Below the pieces are notes generated by a model, which ran no database searches, was not told the DNA's origin, and worked only from the letters and a program-made list of their open reading frames with translations. From NCBI GenBank assembly GCA_007922195.1, contig ML682220.1, forward strand, positions 1,092,303-1,156,302: a stretch of 64,000 bases of DNA, written 5' to 3'. The stretch comes from Podocnemis expansa (taxonomy: Eukaryota > Chordata > Testudines > Podocnemididae). This document shows, in pieces, positions 36,928-48,056 of the stretch. Position numbers and translations under genes: made by a program. Each line of letters begins with the position of its first letter. Positions within the stretch are counted from its first letter, which is position 1.

Positions 36928-37195
36928 TAGGGCTCCCAGACACCAAAGCCTGGAAAGGAGGACAGGGAAGTACGAAAAGGAGGACACATGGAGAAAATGT
37001 AATATTCTTCTGTTTTTAGGGGGCCCTGGGATGCTTTTCCTTAAAAATAGGGTGTTGTGAGGTGTTCCAGCGTACTTTAACCCCTATAAGTAAAAAGCCA
37101 GACAAAATCATGTATTTTAAAATGCTTGCCACATGGAGGACATGAAGGTACAAAGGAGGACATGTCCTCCTTTTGCCTGACATCTGGTAACCCTA
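36928..37195. mobile_element. hAT MITE (TAGGGTxACCAGATxxC family)
   Basis: The element runs TAGGGCTCCCAGACACC...GGTAACCCTA. Perfect 8-bp duplications CCCAGGAC flank it (36920-36927 and 37196-37203). The body shares GGAAAGGAGGACA and GACATGTCCTCCTTTTGCC with 35992 and 29707. It is inserted into the palindromic repeat. Confidence 0.85.
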
Positions 37196-37222
37196 CCCAG
37201 GACTCTTTTTTCTGGACTAGAC

Positions 37223-37391
37223 CCATGTTTCCCAACCAGTGTGCCACAACTATTTTTGAAAAACTACTCAAAGAGTTCTGGTTTGGCTCATGAATATTCA
37301 TGAGGTCATTTGGAAACTATATGGCGGTGCACCTCAAATTAATTAAAGGTAGCAAGGTGTGATATGGCAGAGAAAATGTTGGAGACCACTG
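37223..37391. mobile_element. hAT MITE (CCCAACCAGTGTGCC family)
   Basis: It belongs to the 35373/52882 family. The left duplication is GACTAGAC (37215-37222). The right copy is split: GACT (37392-37395) plus AGAC (37570-37573), because another hAT inserted within it. Confidence 0.85.
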
Positions 37392-37395
37392 GACT

Positions 37396-37561
37396 CAGGG
37401 CTGGCACAAGACAGTAAGCCCTGTAAGCACTGCAGGGGGCACCGACGTTTGAGGGGCACCAAAATGGGGACTGCACCATTGAGATGCCCTGGATGACATC
37501 GCTCTTCTGCACGGGTGCCATCGTGCCGCAGGGGATGCCAGAAGCCCAAGCACCGTTCCTG
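37396..37561. mobile_element. hAT MITE (CAGGGCTGGCAC family), nested in a target duplication
   Basis: The element runs CAGGGCTGGCACAAG...CACCGTTCCTG, with perfect duplications ACTGGACT at 37388-37395 and 37562-37569. The target overlaps the last 4 bp of the preceding MITE and the first 4 bp of its duplication, so this is the youngest of the three insertions. Confidence 0.85.
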
Positions 37562-37776
37562 ACTGGACTAGACTAACACAGCCACCCCTCTGAAACTTTC
37601 CTGCTTGCACCTGTGGGTGAAGGGGAGTAGAGGAGGAAAAACTGTTTTATTGTCATTTTGAACACTATTGAACACAGTGGAGCTATTTTATTGAATGTTA
37701 GGTCCAGCTTTTAAGAGAGACAAAGTAGGTGAAGCAATATTTTTTAGTAGGCTGACTTCTGTTGGGAGATCCAGAG

Positions 37777-37960
37777 GGGTAGCTGTGCTAGTCCAGTTCA
37801 GTAAAACAAACAAGGAGTCCTCTGGCACTTTAAGACTAACAGATTTATTTTTCGCATGAGCTTTCGTGGGAGAAAATCCCACTTCGTCAGATGCTTCAAA
37901 GATGGGTGAACTCCATTCCGTAAGTTCACCCATCTTTGAAGCTTCTGGGAAATCTGACAA
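37777..37960. repeat. palindromic repeat copy, left arm plus rearranged tail
   Basis: AGAGGGGTAGCTGTGCTAGT is followed by the full left arm to CCCACTTCGTCAGATGCTTC. A short inverted partner, GGGTGAACT/AGTTCACCC, lies at 37904-37930. Confidence 0.75.
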
Positions 37961-38257
37961 CATGATTTGGCACACGCACGGAATGGGTAGAGGGAGTTCA
38001 GAAATTTTTTTAAAAATTTAAAAATTCCTGATTTTTGGAGTCTTGACTCAATTTTTTAACTTTTGGGGTTAACCCTATAGTCACTGCTCCTGATATCTTT
38101 TTAATTAGAGTTTTGGACCAGTCTCCTAATTTTTTTTAACCTTTAAGGAGAAGTTCCAACATACTGCATATGAGATCATTTAAAGTTGAAAAATCAGGGC
38201 CTCCCCCTAGCTGTGCCTAGAGGGACTCCAATTACCCTTTGCCCACTAGTAGGTGAG

Positions 38258-38640
38258 TGGATTTTTCATTCTGTTCTTTCTACCACCATCACCCCTGCCC
38301 TGTCCCACCCCATCCCATTTCACCTCTGATTCTCTTCCCAGTCTTACAGTCATTACCCCTCATAGCTTTCTTCCCATCATTCCTTGTCTTTGCCATTTCA
38401 TCCTCACCCCCCTTCCAATCAATCACTCATTCGCTCCAACAGCCTCTCTGCTCCTTCCAGTCTTTTGCTCACCCTCATTCTTCTACCTCTATAGTTTTCA
38501 TCTCTTCCCCCCTTTCCTCCCCCTTCTTTCTTCAGTTTCTTGCCTCCTTTCCCCCACCAGTCTCTCTATGCTGATATTCCCTTGTTCCCCAGTCTGTCTC
38601 CCCTTACAGTCCCTATCTGTCCACCAAATTCCACTATCCC
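38258..38640. repeat. pyrimidine-rich low-complexity tract
   Basis: About 380 bp of almost pure C/T with TTCC and CCC blocks. The 145-codon frame here (38253-38690) is a composition artefact. Confidence 0.75.
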
Positions 38641-39138
38641 ATCATTGTATCCTGCTTGGACTATACAGAGAAGTTTATTATATACTATAAACATTAAAGC
38701 AAGCACATCCATTAACGAGAGCCTGGATTCAAACCCATTGGATACAATGGAACATAACAGCCATTTTCTCGGAGGCAGGCTCTTTTACACCACCACAGAA
38801 TATAAAGAAGCAATGGCCACCTGGGTGAGGATACCGATGGGAACGTGGTGATTTTAGACAGATTACACAAGACATCCCCAGCTTTCCCTGAGATCACTGT
38901 CAGCCTTTAAAACACCACACATCATTAGGCTCATGATGATATAAGAGAAGGCACCTCTATATGTTCTAGGATTGAGCCAGAGTGCAGTGAGCATGAAAGT
39001 TTGTGCCTGATCCTGCATCTGCTGAAGTCAACAGGTGTTTTGCCACTGACTTCATTCAGGCCCTATACCATAGGAACTTCCTACTTCCACACTCATGCAA
39101 TACTCAATGAATGAGAACAACAATTAATGGTATGGTAG

Positions 39139-39352
39139 CAAAACAAACAAGGCATCTTGTGGCTCTTTTAAAGACTAACAAATTTACCACATGAGCTTTT
39201 GTGGGAGAAAATCCCTCTTCATCAGATGCTTGAAGTGGTATTTTCTCCCACAAAAGCTCATGTGATAAATAAAGCTGTTAGTCTTTAAAAGTGCCACAAG
39301 ACGCCTTGTTTGTTTTGCTGAACTAAACTGACACGGCTACCTCTATGGAACT
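39139..39352. repeat. palindromic repeat copy with 11-bp target duplication
   Basis: Both arms are present, with GGGAGAAAATCCC and ATTTTCTCCCAC facing each other. Perfect TGGTATGGTAG duplications lie at 39128-39138 and 39353-39363. The left end is truncated. Confidence 0.85.
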
Positions 39353-40496
39353 TGGTATGGTAGTAATTCTCATGTTCACTCATGTTTATATGCATAATTA
39401 AATACTCCCAGAGCAACAAAATTGAAGCATGCTTTTAGTAAATTAATACAAGGCTTTAACTGTTGAAGCAGTTGCCCCCTCATGCAAAATTTGATTTTCC
39501 TCAAATGATTATCATTTTAATAACTGAACACTCTCTTCCCCCACCTCTGTGTCTTGATGCAGATCATATAACTAAAGAGCGATCTTCTGTTAAACATTCA
39601 GGGTGGGACTTTTCAAGAACACTCTGTGTGGTTCTAAGTCTACTCCTTTTGTAGTCCGACTCCATATAAATTTCCCCTGCTGACCTAACTGTTCCCAGGG
39701 AAGTCAATATTGATGAGCACTTTTGAAAACTCACACTAGAATTAGTACAAAATCTATCAGAATGACTAAAATAACTTGAGCTATTGACTTATGAACTGAC
39801 CAATTGAAACAGATCTCATTTACATAATTTCTAATCAGCGCTGCAAGTTACAGTTCAGTCTTAAAATGATCTTTGAGAAGTGCTAGGTCTGTCATCCCTA
39901 TAACTGGAACAATAATAATAATATTTGATTAATAAACCATACCTGTACTTTGAAACTGTCAGCAGTTTAATTCTGCATAAATATTCACTGGTGTCTCAAT
40001 GATGTTTGCTCAAAATTGAAAAGTTTTATGAATATTTGTTTGAATATTCACAACAGCAAATTTCTCAAAGTCATTCCTCCTTCTCAAAAGTTTCAGTAAT
40101 CCAGTCAAGAATCAGAAAATATTTATGCAAGTTAGGTGGCCAATCACAGACTAGAAAACAAAAGACTAGTTAAAGATATAAAAATAACAGTTTGCAATGA
40201 GCCCCTAAGTTGTGGTGTGTGTATGTGGAGTGTTCAAAGATCCACTATGATTAACAGTCAATGTATGTGAAGCAAATTTGCAAATAGAAAAATAAAAGGG
40301 CATTGTTTGCCAAACTTTTCACTTCAAAACAGTTCATCCATCTCCAGTAATCACCCAAAGAGGATTTTCCTGATCGTAACAAAGTATTATGACATTGACA
40401 CTTCAAGTTCCATTAAGTGCCAGGAAATCATTTTCTTTAATCATAGGGGATACCTAGGGTGAGTTAGTGTAAGCTTGCTGATAGGTTATCACTGTG

Positions 40497-41283
40497 GGTA
40501 TGTCTACACAGCCAGTAGGATCCCAAAGCTGCAGTTCTCACAGTCCGGGTCTATACACCCAGGAGCCTCAAAGGAGCCTTAGGTCGACTTAACCTGCCTT
40601 AAGTCAACCGAAGCAACTCCATGTCCAAATTTAGAATTTTTTAAGTCAACTTAAGCACTTGCTTAAGTTGACTTAATAAAACCTGCCCTAAAAGTTGACT
40701 TTAGCTTTTAAGTTGGCTTTACAGGGCAAGAAGGATTGGGTCCCATGCCCCACCTCCTGCCCCACCCCAGGTCTCAATCAGACTCCAGGGGTCTGATCCA
40801 TCCCTGGGGGCCTGATCTGGCCCCAGCCACCGCTGGCAAGCTATTGAGAGCCAGATCTGGCCCCTGTTCTTGCCACATGCAGCAAAGGGCTGGGAGCCTG
40901 GTCCAGCATCAAGCCCCTTGCTGCAGGTGGCGGCGGCTGGGAGCCAGCTCCTGTTGCTGGTTACAAGGGACTGGGAACCCAATCCAAGGTTTGTTCTGAG
41001 CCACCTGCCGGAGGCAGCAAGCAGCTCAGGGCCAGATTAGGCTCCCAGCCACTTGTGGCAAGTGATTTGGGGCCAGATTGGGCTCCCAGCCCCTTGCTGC
41101 CAGCGGCAGGAGCTGGCTCTCATCCCCTTGCCGCATGCAGCAAGATCAGAGGCCGGGGTGGAGCAGGGGGTGGGGCCTGAGCCTGGCCTGGGATATATCT
41201 GTTAGTGTAGAAATACTCCTAAGTTGATTTAACAAAGTCAACTTTCAGTTGACTTAACTGAGCCCCCCAGTGTAGACATAGCC
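40497..41283. mobile_element. Harbinger-like composite, about 0.8 kb
   Basis: GGGTATGTCTACAC at the left and GTGTAGACATAGCC at the right are inverted ends. A second, inner left end, GGGTCTATACACC, lies at 40547. AAGTCAACTTAAG-type inverted blocks lie at each side (40620-40700 and 41215-41265) of a GC-rich centre with repeated CAGATCTGGCCCC and GGGAGCC blocks. Sequence right of 41283 (CTCAGGCTCTGAAGCCCACC and its inverted partner GGCTTCAGAGTCTAAGCTCC) may belong to a host MITE that it interrupted. Confidence 0.5.
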
Positions 41284-41997
41284 AAGGTGCTCATACCATG
41301 GTGCTTAAAATAGCGATATAGTTATTTGGGTTCAGACTGAAGCTCAGGCTCTGAAGCCCACCCTCCCTCCTAGGCTTCAGAGTCTAAGCTCCAACTTCTC
41401 AGAACACTGGATGGAAGGTCCACAGCACTGACACAGAAGGAGAACTAGCAAGCCATGAGATTCATTTCCAATCTTGAATGAAAAGAAAACAAACAGTCTC
41501 TACTTTACATAGCCCTATCCCTTACATGTTTATAGCGGCCTTGCTAGTTGCATGCATGCTGTCCCAAAGAGAGGAGGAAAATAAAGGTTGATCCTGCAAA
41601 GTGGTCCTGATCCAATTAAGTATATAAATCACTGTGGTTACTCATATGCTTATAGTCAAAATGTGCTTAATTGCTCTGCAGCCTCACAGAATTGAGCCTA
41701 TAATTCACAAGTGGTTATTGAACCTGCCGCAAGCCATGGTTGTTAGTGACAAAGCAAATATCCGACTCCACGTTGCTGCCCACCTCCAGCCTTAAAACTG
41801 TCTGTTTGGCCCAAATCTAAAATCCTGGCAATAGCTTTGAATACAGTAGCTTTAAAAAAAAAAAAAAAAAAATTTAGTTCTCTGCTGCTGTGACATAACT
41901 AACTCCAAAGTGAATCAGAAGAATAGCCGAACCATATATCAAAACACCTTACTTAAAGTCAAACCATTCTGGAATAAAACAGGCATTACTTGGATAC

Positions 41998-42277
41998 TGC
42001 GGGAAGAAACCAGGCAGAGTCGTGGAATACGGCTAAGAAGCGTCCCGGGAAAATCCCGGTGTCCTTTATTTATACAGTTTAGCATATCTCTAGCAGTCAT
42101 TGCAATAATTAATATACCTGTTTACTTCGCCTGAAAGGTGGTGTGAGCTTCTCCAGATCCTCTTTCCCACAAGCCAGGGGCGTGGGGGTAGCATGCTTGT
42201 ACTTTTCCATAGTACACAGAATTCAGGGGTCATGCTGCGAACACAGGCGTGGCCTGCCAGCGTCCATGCTCCCAACA
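41998..42277 (-). mobile_element. solo LTR of an endogenous retrovirus-like element
   Basis: A 280-bp unit begins TG and ends CA and is flanked by perfect 6-bp duplications, GGATAC at 41992-41997 and 42278-42283. Orientation is minus: that strand carries TATAAATAAA (42065-42074), which could serve as TATA box and/or poly(A) signal, followed by a CCGGGATTTTCCCGG stem-loop. No internal coding region, primer site or second LTR is present, so it is the product of LTR-LTR recombination. A 6-bp duplication is common among alpha/beta-type retroviruses, but the class is not proved. Confidence 0.75.
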
Positions 42278-42467
42278 GGATACAGATCCCTTCAAAAGGA
42301 ATGCCACCGAATAATATTTTGAAGATCTATAACATCAACAAAGGAATTATGACCAGGAGCTCCAAAACAGCTTTCTACTCCCTCTGTTGGTGAAAAGGGA
42401 AAAGTGCTTCCATAGAGAGCTTCAGTTGTTTTCAGGCTATCCAGCCACAACTTCTCCAATTCTGCTT

Positions 42468-42590
42468 TATTTACACATGAGCTTTCATGGAGAAAGCCCA
42501 CAAAAGCTCATGCAATAAATAAATTTGTTAGTCCTTAAGTGCCACAGGACTCCCTGCTTGTTTTGCAGAACTAGACTAACACAGCTGCCC
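42468..42590. repeat. palindromic repeat copy, partial
   Basis: TTTACACATGAGCTTTCATGGAG is followed by the inverted CAAAAGCTCATGCAATAAAT and the right arm GTGCCACAGGACTCCCTGCT. Confidence 0.75.
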
Positions 42591-43039
42591 TTTTGGGATT
42601 TCTCCAATGACACTCTGGGGTCCACCAGAACTATGCATGAACTTGGATTTTGGGAGCTAATGGGCTCACTGAAAGGCTCAAAGAGAGGGAACTGGTCCAC
42701 AAAGTAGGATCTCTAGTCTAATCTTTGATCCAGGCGCCAGGAGTCTAATCAACAGAGCTAAGTACTCTTGTATTTCTTTTTGCAAGGACTCCATGTCAAG
42801 AGGCAATGCAGAAGGCAACAGCAGAGCTGACAGGACTCTAATGAAGACTTGCCTATGCAGCACATTAGTGAAATAAATCATTAAGTTGGGTTACAGGGTG
42901 GTACTTCCAGGCAAGCAGCTTGCCCTCTTGGTGCTGAACACAGAAAGAGATCCTTGAACTATTGCTACCCACTGACCCAAACAAATCAGTGGGTTTTGCA
43001 GAAGGAATGAGGTGATGCAGGCAAGGGACTGTTACCTCT

Positions 43040-43363
43040 AGAAGGTATGTGAGAAAGATGGGGAGGGGAATATTCTACTCTTCATTTGCATATACAGTTG
43101 CTGCTTTTTCTCCCATCATGACAGTGTTCCCTTTAATAAAGATTTGCTTCTTTGTGGTCAGTCTCAGGATGCTTGTAAGTGGGAAAGTTCTGTGTCAGGG
43201 ACCCAGAGAAGGTGTCTTTCAGTTCCTCCTAGGCTCTGGGAGTGGCTTGAGACAGTTCGCTTATTTTTCAAGGAGGATCCATTCCTAGCTATGTTGAACC
43301 TGGCACTTTTTGCTACCACTGACCACCTGGTAGAAAAGTTACATTATCAAGTACTGCAAGTAC
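43040..43363 (+). other. sequence abutting the truncated CR1, unclassified
   Basis: This stretch contains CCCTTTAATAAAGATTTGCT and a run resembling the R/U5 part of a retroelement LTR. I could not find matching ends or duplications. The CR1-like sequence begins about 43361. I see nothing else here. Confidence 0.2.
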
Positions 43364-43443
43364 TGGATAGAAAACTGGCTAGAACAACGGTTTCAGCGTG
43401 TAGTGGATAGAAAACTGGCTAGAACAACGGTTTCAGCGTGTAG
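43364..43443 (+). repeat. 40-bp tandem duplication in the CR1 RT region
   Basis: TGGATAGAAAACTGGCTAGA... is repeated exactly, 43364-43403 and 43404-43443. The encoded residues, [13 protein letters not shown], belong to the CR1 reverse transcriptase just upstream of the intact frame. Forty bases is not a multiple of three, so the duplication shifts the frame. Perfect identity implies a recent event. Confidence 0.85.
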
Positions 43444-43457
43444 GAATCAATGGCTCC

Positions 43458-44378
43458 ATGTCAAGTTGGCAGGCAGTAACGAGTGGTGTACCCCAGGGGT
43501 CGGTCCTGGGGCCAGTTCTGTTCAATGTTTTCATTAATGATCTGGATGATGGGATAGATTGCACACTTAGTAAGTTTGCAGATGATACCAAACTGGGGGG
43601 AACGGTAGACACCCTAGAGGGCAGAGACAGGATTCAGGGAGACCTAGACAAACTGGAGCAGTGGGCCAAGAGGAATCTCATGAGGTTCAACAAGGATAAG
43701 TGTAAAATCCTGCACTTGGGACGAAAAAACCCCATGTACTGCTACAGGCTGGGGAGTGATCAGCTAAATAGCAGCACTGGAGAAAAGGACCTGGGAGTCA
43801 TGGTGGATGGGAAGCTGGATATGAGTCAGCAGTGTGCTCTTGCTGCCAAAAAGGCCAATGGCATACTGGGCTGCATCAGAAGAAGTGTTACCAGCAGATC
43901 GAGGGATGTGATCATTCCCCTCTATTCTGCACTAGTGAGGCCACATCTGGAATACTGTGTCCAGTTTTGGGCTCCCCACTACAAAAAGGACATGGACAAA
44001 TTAGAGAGAGTCCAGAGGAGGGCAACCAAAATGATCAAAGGGCTGGAGCACAAGCCCTATGAAGAAAGACTGAAGGAACTAGGCTTATTTAGCCTGCAGA
44101 AGAGAAGACTGAGGGGGGATTTGATAGCAACCTTCAACTACTTGAAGGGTTGCTCCAAGGAGGAGGGAGCTCGACTGTTCTCGGTGGTAACAGAGGGCAG
44201 AACGAGAACCAATGGTTTCAAGTTACAGCTGGGGCGGTCCAGGCTGGATATTAGGAAAAACTTCCTTACTAGGCGAGTGGTGAAGCAGTGGAATAAGCTG
44301 CCTAGGGAGGTGGTGGAATCTCCATCTCTGGAGGTGTTCAAGTCCCAGCTGGACAAAACACTGACTGGGATGATCTAA
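43458..44378 (+). CDS. CR1 LINE ORF2, C-terminal reverse transcriptase half
   Basis: An uninterrupted 306-codon frame encodes the end of a CR1 non-LTR retrotransposon ORF2. It has [11 protein letters not shown] (residues 9-19), the catalytic FADD box (40-43) followed by TKLGG, and the C-terminal segments [19 protein letters not shown] and [20 protein letters not shown] typical of CR1. A full CR1 ORF2 is roughly 900-1000 residues, so the endonuclease and the N-terminal RT are missing and the copy is 5' truncated. The apparent ATG is internal. The in-frame coding sequence really begins upstream, where a 40-bp duplication breaks it. The lack of stops over 306 codons points to a fairly young insertion. 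It cannot encode an active protein. Confidence 0.93.
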   Translation: MSSWQAVTSGVPQGSVLGPVLFNVFINDLDDGIDCTLSKFADDTKLGGTVDTLEGRDRIQGDLDKLEQWAKRNLMRFNKDKCKILHLGRKNPMYCYRLGSDQLNSSTGEKDLGVMVDGKLDMSQQCALAAKKANGILGCIRRSVTSRSRDVIIPLYSALVRPHLEYCVQFWAPHYKKDMDKLERVQRRATKMIKGLEHKPYEERLKELGLFSLQKRRLRGDLIATFNYLKGCSKEEGARLFSVVTEGRTRTNGFKLQLGRSRLDIRKNFLTRRVVKQWNKLPREVVESPSLEVFKSQLDKTLTGMI

Positions 44379-44466
44379 TGGGAGTGGTCCTGCTTTTTTT
44401 GGCAGGGGGTTGGACTAGATGACCTTGTGGGGTCCCTTCCAACCCTATGATTCTATGATTCTATGA
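44379..44466 (+). mobile_element. CR1 3' UTR and 3' terminus
   Basis: The sequence after the stop includes GGTTGGACTAGATGACCTTG and GGTCCCTTCCAACCCTATGA, then two ATTCTATG units. This is the conserved CR1 3' end that its own RT recognises. It fixes the element's 3' boundary and plus orientation. Confidence 0.92.
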
Positions 44467-47400
44467 ATTATCTGCAGCAGCAAGAGAAGGAAACATTCCA
44501 GTTTGATGTTCACAATTTAGTGGAAAAAAATAATCAGTAGCCATTCATAAATAACACCATTCTTTGTCACAGTACATATCTATCCAGCTGTCACAACTGG
44601 TTTCCTATACTGTAGACTTGCATAAGATTTTATATAAGATTAGGTTTTGCTATGCAGTGAGCAATCCATAGCACTCTGTCAATTTTCATCATTTTTGTGT
44701 ATGTTACGTGACTAAACATTCTATGGGCATTTGTGTTAAGAATCATGTTAACTTCTATATAAAGAGTATCTATCATTTGAAGCAGTTAACAGCTACAAAT
44801 GTGTCTCAGCCTGAATGAAAGGTTATTTTAAATATCAGTCTTCTGCATTTTGTTGGGCAGGGAGAGGCAGGGAATCAAGGTATGTGATAAACTGTGATGG
44901 CACCACCCAAATGCTATTAGAGATTTGAAGCCAGTCAGACAGTGCTTACAAAATGTAAAGACTCTGGACAAGCACCAGTGAGTCAAGTCTTACAAAAGGT
45001 AACAAATGAAGTCCCAGGACTCTGCTACTCTTTGATCAGACCATCAAAAAGCACCAACTCAGACAAATACATAGAGTACTCGTCAGAGCATAACCATGGG
45101 TGGGCTGTGGCCCACCCACTTGAAGCTCAGGCCCACCCACTGCAATGCCCAACAGCAGCACAGATTTCTCCACCACAGCTGAGGGGTACAGCCAATGGCT
45201 GCAGCCACTGCCACGAGTGGAGCAGAGGCACTGGTGCTACTTCACTAGTGGCTGCAGGATGCATGTGACCAGAAACTGCCCAGCCCACCCTAGAATGTCA
45301 AGAGCCCACCCAGAAAACCCTGCTTGGTTACAGCCTTGGTACTCATGTGTAAATAAATACAAAACCTTAGAACAAGGGTCATTATAAATGTGTTGTGCAT
45401 AGATTTAGATTCGCCCTTGCAGAGATGGATGAATCAGTTCTAATGGTCAAATATTGGATCCTGGCATTTTTAATAACAGCAGAATTCTCTAAATTTTTGG
45501 TTGCCAGCATAATGGGTACAGTGCAGTGCTCGTGACATGGAAGGCAGCATCAGCCATACCCACCACTGGATTATGCCATATCCAACAACATCTGTGTCAT
45601 CCAGAAAACCCACACCATAGGTTATGGATTAGAGTACTTTACCTATATTGGCTTTATACAATGTGAATGAGGCAAGATGTATGTGAGAACAAAAATAAGT
45701 CAACCCTTCTCACTCAGCAATACCACCAAACAGGATACATCAACGCAGCAACCACCGGCCATGGGCTAGCCAACCTGAGCTAATGTAAATCCAGTTAGCC
45801 TGGGTAACAACAGCATTGAAGATAGCATAATGCAGGCTTTGTTGCAAGCAATGCATGCCCAGCACAGACACAGGGTATGTACTCAGCTTGTTAGCTCACT
45901 CAGAAGCTTGTCTGGCATTGTCTTCACTGCTCCTTACCTGCATTATTTGAATTCCTGCTTGGTAAGGCAGGCTAGGCCATGCTGCTTTTGCTCTGCAGAC
46001 ATATTTTAAGAGATTCCCTGCTGCAGGAGACCTACTGTGCTCACTGAGCACATTGAGCCAGTGTGCTAAAAATAGTAGCATAGCAGCATGAGCTAGGTGA
46101 ACAGCTATGTACCAATGAGGCCCAGACAGGTTTATACGCAAGGCGGTAAACCCCTCCCACTTCACGCTCCTGTCCACACTACCAGGGCTTCACTACTATT
46201 TTTTGCATATTAGCCTAATGGACACTAGCATGGGTATATTTCCTCAAGATGGAAATCACACTCCCCAGCCCCAAGTGTAGCCTCACCATAAGGGCCAGAT
46301 TGTGGTGGGCCACATGCCAGGAAGGGAAGTGTACACAAGGTACTATATGCATCAATGGAGGAAGCAACCATGATCCTAGAATTTCCACTCCCTGAGCGCA
46401 TAGACTGAGAATGCAGTCCTGCTCACCTGCCTAATGGCTGGTCAAAACCAATATGCAGTGAGGGAGTTCATGTTACACCTCCAAAATGAGATGCAAGAAC
46501 TGCCAGTGAGCACTACTTGTTGCAACTCTGCTTCCCATATGCTCTGCAGATATAATACTTCATGAAATTGGCACTGGTCTATTTTGCGTCTGTACCTGCA
46601 TTGCAAGGCTGGGCCTTCTAAAGGCCCAATACAGAGCCCAAACCACTCGCGCTATTTGTCTAAGTGTTTATATCCCTCTCATTGCTTTGGTATTGGAAAG
46701 CCAAACCTTTGAACACCTCTGTGAGATAGAGGAAATAAACATTCTTATTCCCATTTATACATGGGCATACTGAGATAGAGAGTTTAAGTTAATTAGTAAA
46801 GGTCACATAACAAGATAGTGGTGAAGGTGACAGGAGAAATCCTAGATTCACAGTCAATCCATTAAACCATGTTGCCTATGAATAAAAGTCTGGGCTGGTT
46901 CAATAGGCTGTAGAAGTCAATTCCACATGAAATTCAGTGTCAAGAGATACATCAAAGAATCTCTTCAACTGCCATCAAGAATAAGTGATAACCTGTGGTT
47001 CAGATTGCGCTAATGCAACAGGGATACAGAATGGTTATCACCCCATGGTGACATTAAAAACAAAATCCAAACTAAAAAGCACAAAATAAGTGCATTAAAA
47101 CTGTATTATATATGCAAGCAACAAAGACAGGAAAAAACATCCCCCTGCCACAGAACTGTTCAGAGGTTTATATGCTGAACACTAAACAGATGCTCCTTTT
47201 GGATACAGAAATAAACTTACATCAATCTGTGACTATGACTAAGTAAAATGTTCCATAATCTAAAAGAATGTGTAGGTAGATGGTAATGACAATAAGCTAA
47301 AAACACAACAAAACTGAGGGACTCAATGATAGTCCATCAACAGATGTTCCGTAACCCTGTGATAGTATTAGAAACTTCTCTGAGTGGTGCAGTAACTATC

Positions 47401-48053
47401 CTATAAAATATTAGCAATTATTCAGAAGTAGAAAAGTCTGAAACTCTTGTTGCTGCATAAATTATCTGAGACATTCACGTCAATTATAGATTTGCTGTAA
47501 GGAGCAGACACTGGGGATCATGACAATTACTATGTTTTAGTGTCGTGAATATTTGTAGAAAATTACACCAATCAATCATTTCTCATCTACTCTTAGCAGG
47601 TCACATCATTCAGCTATTTAACTGATGTTGCTTTGCTATTTTTTTTTGTTCTTGTAAAAGGGTGACATATTAATAGATTAATCTGATAAATAGACATTGA
47701 TAGATAGAGAAGGGAAACAATCCAATAGAATTTGTGGTACTATAGAAATAAGGACATGTTTAGTCAGGGGGCAGCTTCATACTGAATTCCATGAAATACT
47801 ACCTTTGAAGGCCTGGTCTGTGATAGGCTGAGAACTCTCAGCTCCCAAAATTATGTCTCAGTCTGCTGAAAAGGCAGCCAGGGCACTTTCCCATAAAGAC
47901 ATGGCAAATGAACAGAAGTTCTGCGTGTGCTCAGCTGCTCCTTCCTCCACTCCACACACCACATTAAGAATGACATGCACTGAATTCTCCACCTTGTTTC
48001 TCATTCCAAGGCATGTTAGGATTGACCAAGTTCTCCATTATTGTGAACAGCTC
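44467..48053. other. unassigned sequence with one MIR and possible MITEs
   Basis: 45090-45310 is rich in CCCACCCAC and its inverse GGTGGGC, suggesting a decayed DNA element. 45770-46200 ends in GTCCACACTACCAGGGCTTC, MITE-like. No coding signal. Confidence 0.4.
46738..46868. repeat. MIR SINE
   Basis: CCCATTTATACATGGGCATACTGAG, AAAGGTCACATAACAAGATAG and CAGTCAATCCATTAAACCATG follow the MIR order. Confidence 0.7.
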
Positions 48054-48056
48054 TTA

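Larger units (their letters stand above)
36827..37605. repeat. palindromic GTGGCACTTTAAAGACTAAC repeat carrying three hAT insertions
   Basis: The two arms are inverted: GGAGTCCTGGGGCACTTCAAG at 36835 and the complement CTTGAAGTGCCCCAGGAC ending about 36927. The tail of the repeat is now cut into pieces: TCTTTTTTCTGGACTAGAC (37204-37222) and TAACACAGCCACCCCTCTGA (37574-37593). Removing the three hAT elements described below rejoins the tail exactly as in the copy at 33211. It lies just upstream of the CpG-island promoter. Confidence 0.85.

Noticed and set aside
38253..38690. 145-codon Ser/Pro/Leu frame resembling a membrane protein
   Set aside because: Pure pyrimidine-tract composition.
43040..43363. 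second LTR next to the CR1
   Set aside because: An AATAAA and an R/U5-like feel only; no TG...CA ends or flanking duplication could be found.
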